A DNA stretch of 12,881 nucleotides, taken from Scedosporium boydii (lineage: Eukaryota > Ascomycota > Sordariomycetes > Microascales > Microascaceae). The notes under the pieces were generated by a model, which did no database searches, was not told where the DNA came from, and was given only the letters and a program-made list of their open reading frames with translations. The stretch is taken from the NCBI GenBank assembly GCA_002221725.1, contig NJFT01000420.1, positions 1 through 12,881 on the forward strand, written 5' to 3'. Of this stretch, positions 1-9,128 are shown one piece after another. Position 1 is the first letter of the stretch, and the number at the start of each line of letters is the position of its first letter. Made by a program: the position numbers and the translations under genes.

Positions 1-22
1 CCCCCCCCCCCCCCCCCCCCCC
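1..22. repeat. Poly-C homopolymer tract at window edge
   Basis: Twenty-two consecutive C residues open the window and may continue beyond its left edge. No telomere-type repeat adjoins it. It is either a true homopolymer or an assembly/sequencing artefact; the sequence alone cannot decide. Confidence 0.9.
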
Positions 23-521
23 GGACCTAGGCAATTCTCTCTTGAATCTAAGCACCAGCGATACACGGAAGAAGGATGGTCCCCGTTGTATTAAGCCAGC
101 CCGGTTAAGATTTTTTTTTTCCCTTTTTAAAAGAAAGAATAAGTACATAAATAAGTAAAGAAGGATCGCTATTCGTATAGAGCGCAGGTCTCGAGACGGG
201 AACACCCATTACTCAAGTTTAAAAACTATATGCCTACTTTAACACGCTACCCGATCTCTAGAGGGATATTTCGACCAAGTATCCCGGAGAAAAAGAAAGC
301 AGGCCCAGCTGCCTTGGCGTTGGATGGATGCAAACTCCACGTGACGGCAAAGATGCCTTCCAGCTTCTCCACATGAGGTAGGGCTGATGGCTGGCTGGCG
401 ACTGATGCCTAAACTGCTTCGGGTCTCACATCGGTAGGGGCTGACAGCAAGGATAACACAACCAAGATTGACGCAGAAAAATGCCACGGTCTCGCCAGAA
501 CCGCCCCGTGATATTGTACTC
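23..521. other. Non-coding region upstream of the HET gene
   Basis: This stretch holds no convincing gene. It contains a T10 run (111-120) followed by a pyrimidine-rich and then A-rich patch, as is common in fungal promoters. I see no clear TATA or CCAAT box. An ATG at 481 lies out of frame with the downstream start at 522 and opens a roughly 50-codon frame overlapping the HET coding region, so it could act as an upstream ORF if transcribed. Confidence 0.5.
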
Positions 522-2517
522 ATGTCCGCGAGCACGGGCTTCCAGCACTTTCGGCTGTCGTCTCCGCGCCCAATCCGAATACTCAAGCTCCTCCCATCCC
601 CTGGCTTTGCGGCTGCCTTGGAGATTACCTTGATAGAGGCGAACCTTGACAGCGTCATCTCCCGGGGTGAGAATGGCTTCGATGCACTTTCGTACGTCTG
701 GGGTTCGCCAGTTGGCACGGTGCCTGTTTCGTGTAACGGCCAGCAGCTGCTGGTGACGCCAAACTGCGAGTCTGCTCTTCGACATCTACGACTGGCAGGC
801 CAAGATCGCGTCTTATGGGTGGACGCAATCTGCATCGATCAGGGCCGCAGTGCTGAGAGCGAGAGAGAGCGCAACATACAGGTAGAACCCATGGGAGAAA
901 TATACCAGAAGGCTGCTCGTACGCTGTGTTGGCTGGGGCCGGGAGAAGACTTCACCACCGAGGTCATGGCGCACCTGGAACGTATAGGGTCTTGCCGTTC
1001 ACAGCGCGGCTTGAAAAAGTTCTTGCAACTTGACGGTACGTACTTCATGTAGGAGATCCTTTTTAGTGCTGGTGCATACACATAATAGTTAACGCATTTT
1101 TTTGCTATGGACAGCCACACTCAGGCAGCAGGGAAAATTAAGCCCAGACTCCTCTTCTCTCGACCATATATTCGGTCACCCCTGGCATTCTCGCATCTGG
1201 ACAGTACAGGAGGCGAGTTTTCCTCGCGACTGCCGCGTTGTGTGCGGACAATGCAGCATCTCATGGGACGTCTATTCCCAAGCAGCTCGTTTTCTAGTGC
1301 TTGACGAATTTATTGAGGAGCTTGATCCCCAAGCAAGCAAGAGCTATATTGGAATTGACATACGTAATACCCTACGAGACTATCTTTTGCATCGTGAGCC
1401 CCCGCTGCTAGACCTTACTCCGGAGGATCAAGAGGATGAGCGAGACCGGAGGGTGGTCTTCCTATCCTCTTGCCTCGAGCAATGCCACCTGCTCCAGGCG
1501 ACAGAGCCGAGAGATATAATCTACGGGCTGCACGCATTGTATTCGAGCCTGGGCATTCAGATGCCGGCAGTCGACTATTCAAAACCGCTGCCACGCGTCT
1601 ATGAAGAAGCTACCGTCGCCATGATTGTGTGGTCTCGTATATTAAGGGTTATTAGGCGTGCGTGTCACAATCGCACTTCTTTCCCAAGCTGGGTACCCGA
1701 CTTCTCTGATGCCGATGCCAAATTCCATACGCCGTCGGGAAACGCAACCGGGTGGTCCATGATTGCCTCGCAATCACTGAGCGTGCTGAATCCGCGACCT
1801 GGGGAGCTGTGTGTCAAAGGCAAGGTCGTTAGAAGAGTTCTAGCTTGGGGAGGGACCCCGACCAGCAACATCTTTCTGACGAGGATCGAGCAATGCGGAT
1901 TAGGGATCCTGACCAAGCGTCTCGATGGCCTCGTGGAAGATGTTGATACCTTGCGTCTCTTGATTGACAAAATTAAATTCTTTCGTCAGTTGTACCGACT
2001 TTTGCAGGATAACGCAGAGTACTGCAGCGGAGACGCCGCCGAGTATATGTTCCTCGACCTTCTGAGCCAGGACAGGTATTCCGAACCAAGCAAGGCTTTC
2101 GAGACCTGGCTAGACGTTATAGGCTATCCCAAAACGAAATTCAGCCTGAGGGATGGGGAGGATCCAGCGGAAAAGTGGCGGAGCGCCGAGCCACCCGCAA
2201 GACAAGCAGGGTGGACTGCAGAACTAACGAGCTGCGCCATCATCGCGGCTTCGATATTATCCAATCGGATTCAGTACCAAGGAAGTCTCTTAGATTGTAC
2301 TCCCGATATTTTCAGCACAACCAGCCAGTTGTGCACCAATTTGAACGACAAGGCGTTGCTCCGTGTACGCCTCGACTCTCTCCAAGAAACGGCTCTCGCC
2401 ACGGGACGTGCTTTGGTGCAAGAAGGAGTGCCATCGCCAAGCCGCTCGCTTCCCCAAGCGGCGATCCGGATCAGAAATATGGTTCAAAGTTCAAATTCAG
2501 CCAAATGCAAAAGTTAA
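522..2517 (+). CDS. HET-domain (heterokaryon incompatibility) protein, two exons
   Basis: Spliced CDS join(522..1035,1115..2517), 638 aa, apparently intact. The HET domain starts after an IRILKLLP segment (residues 18-25) typical of the family. It continues with FDALSYVWG (53-61), LWVDAICIDQ (98-107), ERNIQVEPMGEIY (116-128) and CWLG (136-139), and ends after the junction with HPWHSRIWTVQE (193-204) and RVVCG. The usual post-domain motif ATEPRDIIYGL lies near residues 300-310, followed by a SWVPDFSD motif and a CVKGKV motif common in this family. HET proteins mediate non-self recognition and can trigger programmed cell death, probably as TIR-like domains; the partner here is unknown. I chose the ATG at 522 because the frame extends upstream only to a TTG, and the start leaves the normal short lead before the conserved block. 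Its Kozak context is weak (C at -3). The HET hallmark residues I can check are all present, so activity is plausible. Confidence 0.93.
1036..1114 (+). other. Spliceosomal intron in the HET gene
   Basis: The 79-nt intron has a strong GTACGT donor and an ACAG acceptor, with a GTTAAC branch-like motif about 25 nt before the acceptor. Splicing joins a phase-1 G to CC, making an Ala codon and rejoining the two halves of the HET domain. Read-through would hit a TAG shortly after the donor. Confidence 0.92.
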
Positions 2518-4018
2518 CGCCATAGAAGGGGCAGATGTAGTAATTTCAAGGCTCCTACGACGTTGAAGGGGAAAGCTGTGGCACTATTAAAGCCTGCTTT
2601 GTATACCTACGGCGCGACTTGACCCGGCCGGCGAAAACCCCGGGCGCGAGCAGGAGGGAAGCCGATGTACTGCTGATACCTTCGAGCAAATGCCATTTGC
2701 CAGCGCCGGATATCTGTGCTCCTTGTTTGAACAGAGGTTCGTCAAGATGCCACGACAACAAAGAATGATGATACCCTACGGTTATGAGTAAACTTGATCT
2801 ACAAGACCAGATCACCATTATGGGCCCTCATCACAAGCAGTTGCAGCTTACCGTACCCTACCGTGATCATTAATTATCGACCCAGCTTCAGCTCTGTCAT
2901 CGTCGTACCAGACATCATCGATTGGTCCATTGTACGAAGTATTATTGATCAAATATTGGGCCCTGCGATTAACGTCAGCACTATGGAATAGTTCACTGCC
3001 AATTTTTGGACAACTGTTACATTGGGAATGGTGGCAGAAACGTCTTGGCGCACCACAGCCAGCTCAAGTACACATGCAGCCCCAAGGTCAACGGGCACTC
3101 TCGAGAGTGGACACACCGGTTGAAGTTGGGATTGGAGGATCTCCACCTGAAGACGGACAAAGTAGCAGGAGCTAACAGCACTGCGCTTTGACCTATAGTA
3201 ATTACTACGAAAAGAATAAAAATTGCTCAAGCTAGACTGTAGCTTACAATATATTCAAAGATGAAGTGTATACAGAGTGCCAGTGAAGATCCAACTTATA
3301 CGTAGTGTTCATTTGATGGGTGTTGCTGTCATGATGCAGCCACCGGCAACGACTACGACATTCGCAAGCGACGTGGGTTCGCCTCTTCGCGATTGGAACC
3401 AGGTCATTGGAAATCATGGTCTTGGCACATCAACTCGATTTGTGGTTGTATCCCGAAGGACGAAGGTGTTCATGGCAGGAGTCGCGGGTGGGTATGGGGC
3501 GCAATGGTGCCGAGAAATTGGGCTTGATAGACTCGCTGATCTTGGCGCTTACAGTAGGGTCTCGTCGAATGAGCATTTGCCAAGTAAACTTGGCAGTAAC
3601 ATTGTGGCAGGGTGCGACCGCTGCGCTTGAGTCCGAAAATAGCAATTGTGATCAATCGCCTGGCTTGTTCCCGTCGCGTCGGGTGCACAGCCTCAGCCCC
3701 GGCCTCTCTGGTCGCACTACACGTTTTCTGCCCAGTTTCGGGAATTTGCCAAGAAGATGATTTGCTGAGTTAATTGCAGCTCTTCTGTAGTTTACTGAAC
3801 CTACAACGGCGCTAACCCGGAATCGATGATGAGGCTCAGCGAAGGATTCCATCTGACAGAGGCTGATGGTGGGCTGGGCCGGGAAGAGACAATGCCTGCC
3901 CTGCTGCGACTTTGTGAGATTCACAACGAGGCATCGTGATCCATGATTCATTGATTCGTGGGTCACAACTTGTTACGTTGCGGCGCATGGTTTCTGGAAA
4001 CATCCATTGATTGAAAAT
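2518..4018. other. Intergenic region without a supported gene
   Basis: About 1.5 kb lies between the HET stop and the promoter of the secreted-protein gene. Several overlapping frames of 60-120 codons exist on both strands (for example around 3277-3760 plus and 2949-3230 minus), but they overlap one another, mostly lack good starts and show no recognisable domain. I see no repeat, tRNA or transposon signature. The left part must hold the HET gene's 3' UTR; I could not locate a canonical polyadenylation signal close to its stop. Confidence 0.5.
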
Positions 4019-4030
4019 AGTATATATTAA
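4019..4030 (+). promoter_or_regulatory. TATA-like box of the secreted-protein gene
   Basis: A TATATATTAA motif lies about 235 nt upstream of the ATG. It is followed by a leader of roughly 200 nt that is rich in CA and CT (TCATC, CATCCC, CAACAACC patterns) and free of ATG near the start codon. This arrangement is typical of well-expressed fungal genes. The transcription start is inferred, not seen. Confidence 0.5.
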
Positions 4031-4039
4031 TGCGCAAAC

Positions 4040-4259
4040 CTCTTTCGATTTCATCCTTCAATTCATATCAATCATCTCATCAAGAACATTCCCATCAACA
4101 ACCATCCCATAAGCAACCTTCTACTCATTAACTGCCTTTCCGAACACACAAGCTCATCAGATTCCAATCTACCCTGCTTACAGTCTACTCGCTCTCCCCG
4201 CGCTGCTTCGTCTGTTTCGCCCATCACTTTTCACCTGAAAACAAAATCAAACTGCAAAA
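4040..4259 (+). promoter_or_regulatory. CA/CT-rich 5' leader (probable 5' UTR)
   Basis: A G-poor leader rich in C, A and T runs from just after the TATA-like box to the start codon. It ends in a run of A directly before the ATG, giving A at -3, a good fungal initiation context. Such leaders often accompany efficiently expressed secreted proteins in ascomycetes; expression itself is inferred. Confidence 0.45.
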
Positions 4260-4991
4260 ATGCATTCTTTCACCGGCATCTTCACCACCTCTTTCGCCTT
4301 CCTTCTAGCCGTAACCTCTGCTATGCCCGCAAACAACGTTGCGCGGCAGCACTTTACCGACTGCGAAGCCGGCACCGCTTATTTCCGGTGCGGCGAACAC
4401 AACGGCTGCTTCGCAGCGGACCCTTGCTCCGCGACTCCCGTCGACGCTTCCACGCCCGACACGACGACAGGCCAGTGCCGCACAGGCTCCGATGCTGCTG
4501 AGCTAGTGCCCTCAGCCCTCTACGACATCTTCCCCCAACACCCGGATCTCGTCAAAGGCACCGTGTCCGGCGTGCATGTCGAGGCTTACGACGACGCCTC
4601 TCAGGTCGAGCAGGTCGTCGTCTTCACTGGGATCCCCGCCGAAGCAAAGGAGTGCCGTTTCCAATGGAAGCAAGGCGAGAGGATTGAAAGGGTCTTCGTC
4701 ATCGATGGCGCAAATGCGCTATCGCAAGTGAGGCAGCTATCGGGCTTTCCCGCGGAAAATCAAGACGTGTCTTTCAACTCGATCCAGCCTTTCGCCGATG
4801 CCGGGAAGGATATTGGCTCTGTTGACTTTACCAATTGGCAGACGAGTGGAGCTACGACTCACGATGGAGGAAGCGTGGACTGCGCTGAGGCCATGTACTT
4901 CAAGGTCTCTCTGAAGGACCCCAAGAGTGACACACAGCTTTACCTCACCCAGGACCAAGACAATGGTTTCTATGTCAGCTACACCTGCTAA
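4260..4991 (+). CDS. Secreted cysteine-rich hypothetical protein (243 aa)
   Basis: Single-exon gene. Residues 1-21 form a textbook signal peptide: Met, a short polar start, a hydrophobic core FAFLLAV, then small residues TSA before the likely cleavage site. The mature part holds eight cysteines (35, 44, 50, 56, 73, 132, 208, 243), enough for four disulfides, with the last residue of the protein being Cys. The N-terminal pattern YFRCGEHNGCFAADPC (41-56) resembles the short Cys motif ending in DPC found in many secreted ascomycete proteins. The rest is rich in beta-type segments with no transmembrane helix and no evident GPI signal. It could be a host-interaction, cell-wall or antimicrobial protein; the CRFQW segment near 132 loosely recalls But2-type C-terminal domains, but I would not assign that. 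The ATG is supported by the signal peptide and the aaaaATG context. No function is recognised. Confidence 0.88.
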   Translation: MHSFTGIFTTSFAFLLAVTSAMPANNVARQHFTDCEAGTAYFRCGEHNGCFAADPCSATPVDASTPDTTTGQCRTGSDAAELVPSALYDIFPQHPDLVKGTVSGVHVEAYDDASQVEQVVVFTGIPAEAKECRFQWKQGERIERVFVIDGANALSQVRQLSGFPAENQDVSFNSIQPFADAGKDIGSVDFTNWQTSGATTHDGGSVDCAEAMYFKVSLKDPKSDTQLYLTQDQDNGFYVSYTC

Positions 4992-6038
4992 ACGATGGAG
5001 AATGATGGAGACCGAGTGCCAGGACACGGCCTATAGACTTAGACTATTGATGTTATTAAGCCATATATAGAGAGGAATTAATTTCAATGGTGATTACGCA
5101 CAGCCCTCTTCGTTTTCCGTGCTTATGGACATCCAAGTATAAGAATCATTATTACGCTGTGGTTAAATAGTTTGCGCTGATGAGCCAAAGTGATTCTCAG
5201 CGGAGGCCATGGAGGGTCTCGCGTCGTATTCTCGGCTTCGAACCAGCGATACGCTACCATGATGTGTATAGAAACCGAGCGCCGATTTATGCCCGAATGA
5301 TTAATAAACCCCTCCCAATATAATAGCGGAACTCATCATCGAAGTAACTCTTATATGCGACGTAGAAAGTGTGCCCCCGACAAAATTTAAACGGAAAGCA
5401 TTCTCCTGTTTTATTGTTCTCCAGATAAGATTTGACCCTCCTGCGTAGTCTATGTGATCTTTGCTAGCTGTATGCTTGCAACTTGGACAAATACCTCAAC
5501 AGATAGAAGAGGCAAAGGGAAGTCCAACCAGGACGAGGCTCCGGATTGCATCATTATGATCCAAGTGCGTGCATCCGTTTAAATCTTGAAGGCGTCCAGC
5601 GAAGATCCTGTCTTATCACATCTTAATCGAATGCCGTGTAACGAACGACTGAACCTAGGGTTAGGAATCGCACTTCTCGTTGTCGAGGAAGCGAAGTAGA
5701 AAATATTTGATCACTGCGACCAAACCGGTCCCGGAGGTGATACTCGCATTGAGAAAGCGGATGAGAAACCGCAACTGCAGCGAAGGACTCGCGGGCGCCA
5801 TCACACGTGATCCCTTGGGCGGCCTGGTTGGCGAAGCGTAATTGCTGCTCAACCAATAAGCCCCAATAAGAGTGATGCGCCACACAATTGTACGTGCTGA
5901 TGAGCTCCAAAGTGCAGGGCGGACGGGCAGAGCATCCTCGAAACCCCGCCCTGGCCTGATGTGAGGCGGGAAACATCAATACCAGTTGATGCGGTGCAGA
6001 GTGAGGGATAGCGCCTGTGTGTAAAGACTCGACCCGAC
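4992..6038. other. Intergenic region without a supported gene
   Basis: About 1 kb holds the 3' UTR of the secreted-protein gene and the upstream region of the STAND/Rho locus. Minus-strand frames at 5623-6054 lack recognisable features and largely reflect GC-rich antisense sequence. A Pol III B-box-like motif at 5234-5244 (minus) is not part of a complete tRNA. No repeat or transposon end is visible. Confidence 0.5.
5303..5308 (+). terminator. Possible polyadenylation signal (AATAAA)
   Basis: A canonical AATAAA lies 312 nt downstream of the stop of the secreted-protein gene, in an AT-rich patch. It could end that transcript. Fungal polyadenylation signals are loose and such hexamers also occur by chance, so this is weak. 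Confidence 0.25.
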
Positions 6039-8008
6039 ATGGATCCTCTTTCAATAACAGCCGGTTGCGTCACGCTTCTAGGTTCTACAGGCAAGACGGT
6101 CCTCGCCATCACAAACTTTGTACGAGGATGCCGCGAAGCACGAGCCGACCTAGCCGCCATTGCTGCCGAGCTCTCTCAGCTTCAACTCGTCCTGAGCTGC
6201 TCAAAGACGATGCCGCTGTCGGCAACAGCCAAATTATCCCCGCATCCCTACAGTCGCAGATCCTCTCCATCATCGACAACTGCTCCGCCGTAATCGCCCA
6301 GATCGACACCATCCTCGACCGACATAGCGGAAAAGCGGGAGTGGCGGAATGGCTCGCGTTCGGGAAGGGCGAGGTCGCGGGCCTCCGGATGTCCCTAGAG
6401 GCGCACCGAGGGTCGTTGAATCTCGTTCTCGAGCTTGTTTCCATATCTATTTCACATGCGATACATGAGGATACAAGGGTAATTCGATACGATCTAGTGG
6501 AGATTAAAGACGATACGAAAGAAATACCGCATATCCTGGAGGAGTTGACGAGGCTAAGAGCGATTGTCGCCAGCGGGAAGATCCCACTTGCGACTGTGGA
6601 CCAGAACTACACCCTTCAGAAATACCTTGACTGTCTTACCTCCTATGCGGAATCGATATCAAACGAGGTGGAATGGAGTAGTGCAGCCCCATCAAGACAA
6701 CTGAGTCTCGCCCCTGCGACGGGCGACCTCGGCGCGTCAGAGAAACTGGAAGATCAGAGAGCCAGAGACACGGCAGTGATTTTACGCCCGGAACACAATC
6801 TCGAGCGTGATATAAGAACCGACCCTCTGCGGTCCAGCTCACGCGTTGTCATAGATCACCGGCCTCGACCTACAACTTCCACAAACCTTTCTAAAGATGA
6901 GCTCTGGAGGGCTCTTCCTTCAAACCTGAATGCTGGACCATTGCCTGCGGACTCGATGCACTCCATCTACGCTCCCCTCCCTCTGCAGCCTGAACCTCTT
7001 GCAAAGGATGCCGGCCAAGAAGGTAATCCGGGAGTCATGCTTGAGACGCCAAATCCTTCATTGTTACTGCTCGAGAGAGATAAGAGGGGCAAAGGGTCTA
7101 ATGATGCCTCGCGGGATATGACCATACTCAATTCGGTTCCACGTTCCTTACCACAGCTTCCTCCACCTGAACAAGTCCCTACTGAAGCAATTTCTATACC
7201 AACAGAGATCGTGAACAACAACTTAGACTCTACTTGTGCGCAGGAAAAGTCGTCTCAGGTCGGGTTCGAAGAGGAAAGAGATGTTCCTGGCGATAGAGGC
7301 TCGAAGGCTCAGGAATTGCCGATGTTCACCTATTTTCCATGGGAGGGTGCAGCAAACATGGATTGCAATGACCTAAGCGGTGCGCCTGATACTAGCCTGA
7401 GCGAGACAGCCAACGGTGGCACTACATCTGACGTACCAATTGTTCCCGGCGGAGGGGGAAGGGGAGTCCGGGGGCCGATGACCTTCTCCCATATTTCATC
7501 AGCTTCAACCCTGTCCAATTCTGATGGCTTCGGCAATAGCTCTTGTAAAGATCTCGGCAAGGCGGTTGAGGAGGACTTTAAGCTTGGTGTCGTTCCGGTG
7601 GAGGAGTACGATCCATTGAGCACACCTCAGCCCCCCATGGCTCCTTCTAGGACATCCGCCGTTATTCTGCGCAGAACGACGTCTTTAGTGGATACCTCAG
7701 CTGCGGCAGCGGCAACGTCAACAAAACATCTGAGTTTACCCTCTCGTGCCTTTCCGCTGTTGGAGAAAAAGAGGGACGATACCACACCTGAGATACGGGT
7801 TACTTCTTTGAATATCACGGCTCATCAACCAGAGGTATGGTCTTCTGCGACGGTGTCTCGAGTCATACTTATTGGAGGCTCGGCATGCGAGAAAACCACT
7901 ATGGTCAATGGAGTGCTCCTATCACCATGTATTTGGATTTCCTTGGAATAACATGTAGGGGCTAATGAGACCGTGTTCAGGACATTTACCGATGGTGGAT
8001 TTGATCCC

Positions 8009-8072
8009 GTAAGTGCCGATGCGTCCACTTCCTATTATTCCCCTATGTCCCTGGCTTATCGGGTGTGACTAG
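8009..8072 (+). other. Intron in the Rho-like domain (first)
   Basis: The 64-nt phase-0 intron has a GTAAGT donor and a TAG acceptor, and contains an in-frame TGA. It joins GGFDP to NPDSTVISTVF, linking the P-loop side to the switch-I side of the GTPase fold. Confidence 0.75.
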
Positions 8073-8273
8073 AATCCGGATTCGACGGTAATATCGACCG
8101 TATTTCCAGGCGAACTTGATGTAGACGGTGAGCGAATCGACCTCGCACTGCGCGACACTTCCGGCTCCGAGAGCCTGCACCGCCTCAGGACGCCGTTCTA
8201 CGCCGATTGCCATGCCGTCTTGATCTGCTTCTCGATTGACAGTCCTGACTCTTTGGATAACGTGATGGAAAAG

Positions 8274-8337
8274 GTAAAGTAGCAACAGCTGGCTGTATAG
8301 ACTAAAGAAGGGATTTGCTCACGATGCAAGTATTTAG
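8274..8337 (+). other. Intron in the Rho-like domain (second)
   Basis: The 64-nt phase-0 intron has a GTAAAG donor, a GACTAAAG branch-like motif and a TTTAG acceptor. It joins DNVMEK to WIDEVRDHC, matching the uninterrupted Rho-family helix that precedes the G4 strand. Confidence 0.8.
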
Positions 8338-8472
8338 TGGATCGACGAAGTCCGCGATCATTGTACCGAGAAACTGGTTCTCCTCGTCGGGTTAAAATCC
8401 GACCTTCGTTTTGCTAAGGAGATTGTCGAAGATCTAAATCTCAACGACCAGCATACTGTAACCTTCGAAGAG

Positions 8473-8539
8473 GTGAGTAACTATGATAAGTAAGGTAGGG
8501 GCGTTGAGACGAGCTGACAAGGCTCGTTTTGTGTCTTAG
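8473..8539 (+). other. Intron in the Rho-like domain (third), followed by a stop
   Basis: The 67-nt intron has a GTGAGT donor, a GCTGAC branch motif and a TCTTAG acceptor. It joins VTFEE to MVASYRIGAGRYLECSA in the right frame, but the first codon after the acceptor is TGA. The splice signals are excellent, so the stop looks like a point mutation rather than a mis-called intron. Confidence 0.7.
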
Positions 8540-8773
8540 TGAATGGTGGCCTCGTACAGAATCGGAGCCGGCAGGTACCTCGAATGCTCAGCTCGGGATA
8601 GAGACTCCGTCTTTTAGGTATTTCAAGCTGCCGGTCTACTGGTAAAAGCATCCAAGATATCTACAGGCGACGAGAACCACAGGTTGAATCGACTACGTCG
8701 ATTACTCGGGAGGGACGGGACGGTGTCGAGACTGACGACTTCCGTGAGTCGATCACGGCTAGCGTTATTTTAA

Positions 8774-9128
8774 GCGCGGATCCTGCCCGCCGGTCATTGA
8801 AAGACATTGGAGATCTCTTTCGTATTATTTTTAGGTTGCCGCATCATATGGACGTGTCTTTAAGGGGAGGATGAACCTAGAAACAATCGCCATATTATGA
8901 GCCTCGAGACAAACGACCGACTCGGTCGACAACATTCTCCCATTCACAGACTAAGTAGAAGGCTGGCACGAGTGAATAATGAGTAGGATCAAGTCCGCGG
9001 TTTGGAAGCTTCTCAGGGTACCTACTATCATGCTTAGCTGCGGGAAGGAGTGTGAATCAATCAATATAATCAAAACCCCCATTGTTACCCATATTCCCAC
9101 GATGACTGGAATTTTTTTTTTTTTTTTT
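8774..9128. other. Non-coding region with 18-nt poly-T run
   Basis: Downstream flank of the degraded GTPase locus. It holds a perfect 7-bp inverted repeat with a 1-nt spacer (8914-8928) and a T18 run ending at 9129. Short frames on either strand across the poly-T are not credible genes. Confidence 0.45.

Larger units (their letters stand above)
6039..8773 (+). pseudogene. STAND N-terminal (HeLo-like) domain fused to Rho-type GTPase, degraded
   Basis: It begins with MDPLSITAGCVTLLGSTGKT, the hallmark start of the fungal N-terminal domain of STAND proteins (PF17111-like). ELSQLQLVL is followed one frame over by ELLKDDAAV, then ILSIIDNCSAV, GLRMSLEAHRGSLNLVLELV and a QNYTLQKYLDCLTSYAES end (about 6039-6670). 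A polar, Ser/Pro-rich linker fills about 6670-7810. A Rho-like domain follows: P-loop (7874-7897), FRTFTDGGFDP (up to 8008), TVF switch-I remnant (8097-8105), DTSGSE (8154-8171), VLICFSIDSPDSLDNV, LKSD (8392-8403) and ECSAR (8582-8596). Three introns have good signals: 8009-8072, 8274-8337 and 8473-8539. Lesions: a 1-nt loss at about 6194, TAA at 7949-7951, TGA at 8540-8542 and TAG at 8615-8617; the P-loop invariant Gly is Glu. The frame ends at 8773. Alternatively, a GTGAGT donor at 8744 could splice to 8835 and end at 8900; neither end shows a CaaX box. Sequencing error could explain one lesion but hardly all. Confidence 0.8.

Noticed and set aside
468..521. Upstream extension of the HET protein from a TTG at 468
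   Set aside because: Nuclear fungal genes start at ATG with rare exceptions; the first in-frame ATG is at 522 and leaves a normal N-terminus.
3277..3760. Two overlapping plus-strand ORFs of about 117 codons
   Set aside because: They overlap in different frames, one starts at GTG, and neither shows a domain, signal peptide or coding-like composition.
5234..5244. Minus-strand GGTTCGAAGCC resembling a tRNA B-box, with GGTAGCG upstream
   Set aside because: The D-like and T-like parts are only about 7 nt apart, so there is no anticodon arm, and no acceptor stem pairs. It is not a tRNA; a tRNA-derived scrap cannot be shown.
5654..5665. CCTAGGGTTAGG resembling telomere repeat
   Set aside because: There is only about one and a half imperfect units with no tandem array, so it is a chance match.
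5623..6054. 143-codon minus-strand ORF upstream of and overlapping the STAND gene start
   Set aside because: It starts at TTG, overlaps the start of the recognised STAND domain, and has no recognisable feature.
7913..7969. A 57-nt intron that would remove the TAA at 7949-7951
   Set aside because: It keeps frame, but the GTGCTC donor is weak and the only branch-like CTAAT lies about 3 nt from the AG. The stronger TTCAG acceptor at 7980 breaks the frame. Possible but not favoured over a stop mutation.
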